Assembly (NCBI GenBank): GCA_005773755.1
Contig: SXHE01000201.1
Span: 1-5,453 of the forward strand
Source of the DNA: Planctomycetia bacterium
Lineage (GTDB): Bacteria; Planctomycetota; Planctomycetia; Gemmatales; Gemmataceae
Direction of reading: 5' to 3'
Length of the DNA: 5,453 nucleotides
The notes under the pieces are model-generated. The model made no database searches. It was not told the DNA's origin and worked only from the letters and a program-made list of their open reading frames with translations. Shown in pieces: positions 5,121 through 5,453 of this stretch. The stretch's first letter is position 1; every line of letters starts with the position of its first letter. A program made the translations under genes and the position numbers.

Positions 5121-5453
5121 CTATGCCTTCTCAATGAGTACGACCGCGTGCGTGCCGATGGCTTCGCCGCGGCCGATGTGCCCGACCTTTTCACCGGTCT
5201 TGGCCTTCACGTTCACCGCGTCCGCGGGCAGGCCCAGCAGGTGCGCGAGGCTGTTCTTGATCGCGGCCTTCACCGGGCCGAGCTTCGGCTCCTGGGCGAA
5301 GATGGTCACGTCCACGTTGACCGGTTTCCAGCCCAACTGGTTCAGCCGCGCGAGCGTTTCCGTCAGGAACTTCCTCGAGTCCGCGTCCTTCCACTTGGGG
5401 TCGGTGTCCGGGTAGGCGTCGCCGATGTCGCCCAGCGCGGCCGCGCCCAGCAG
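5121..5453 (-). CDS. ispF: 2-C-methyl-D-erythritol 2,4-cyclodiphosphate synthase, C-terminal part (5' end outside window)
   Basis: IspF closes the cyclic diphosphate ring in the MEP route to isoprenoids, releasing CMP. It acts as a homotrimer with active sites between subunits. The 110 residues here are about 70% of the usual 155-160. They begin LLGAAALGDIG (1-11), followed by PDTDPKWKDADS (15-26), NVDVTIFAQEPK (46-57), the CDP-binding strand and loop, NVKAKTGEK (81-89), and the signature GHIGRGEAIG (91-100), ending VVLIEKA with a TAG at 5121-5123. The Asp-x-His and His zinc ligands lie in the missing N-terminal part, so catalytic completeness cannot be confirmed. The visible part is intact and collinear with E. 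coli IspF. A shorter frame starting at a TTG (5336) is only an internal leucine codon. ispF close to cysS is a known bacterial neighbourhood, as in the ispD-ispF-gltX-cysE-cysS cluster of Bacillus. Confidence 0.95.
   Translation of the reverse strand: MLGAAALGDIGDAYPDTDPKWKDADSRKFLTETLARLNQLGWKPVNVDVTIFAQEPKLGPVKAAIKNSLAHLLGLPADAVNVKAKTGEKVGHIGRGEAIGTHAVVLIEKA

Noticed and set aside
5102..5194. Upstream extension of cysS to 5194
   Set aside because: It overlaps the end of ispF, has no family similarity, and the ATG at 5101 with AAGAAGGA upstream gives the standard CysRS N-terminus.

Overview
The window looks like chromosomal DNA from a planctomycete, most likely a Gemmata-like (Gemmataceae) bacterium. 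This is an inference from high GC (roughly 60-65%), a secreted protein of the planctomycete-rich TIGR03067 family, and an unusual RuvA of a form I associate with planctomycetes. I could not run a taxonomic search.

Seven genes lie on the minus strand, read from right to left: the 3' part of ispF (isoprenoid synthesis), cysS (cysteinyl-tRNA synthetase), ruvC, ruvA, a 69-residue ribbon-helix-helix/antitoxin-like protein, a secreted TIGR03067 protein, and ruvB. One gene is on the plus strand: the 3' end of a low-affinity iron permease family gene at the left edge, converging on ruvB with 7 bases between the stop codons. Gaps are short throughout (19, 90, -4, 4, 76 and 39 bases along the minus strand). 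Most of the block could therefore be one transcript, with possible breaks after cysS and before the TIGR03067 gene. No stretch over 300 bases lacks a gene.

The functional core is the RuvABC Holliday junction system. RuvA binds the four-way junction, RuvB drives branch migration, and RuvC cuts. ruvC and ruvA are translationally coupled through an ATGA overlap. ruvB is separated from them by two lineage-specific genes. All catalytic residues of RuvB and RuvC are present. Accessory parts are unusual: RuvC has an Asp-rich tail built from a 9-bp tandem repeat, RuvA has a remodelled acidic-pin region and a Lys-rich AT-hook-like linker, and RuvB ends in a possible sliding-clamp-binding peptide.

ispF and cysS belong to a neighbourhood common in bacteria (ispD-ispF-gltX-cysE-cysS in Bacillus). 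CysS has all four zinc ligands and HIGH, but its KMSKS loop reads KMAGS, and an internal segment of about 360 bp has clearly lower GC. I see no mobile element, CRISPR array, tRNA, rRNA or convincing new multi-gene system. The points worth following are lineage-specific changes to the Ruv machinery and the small gene coupled to ruvA.
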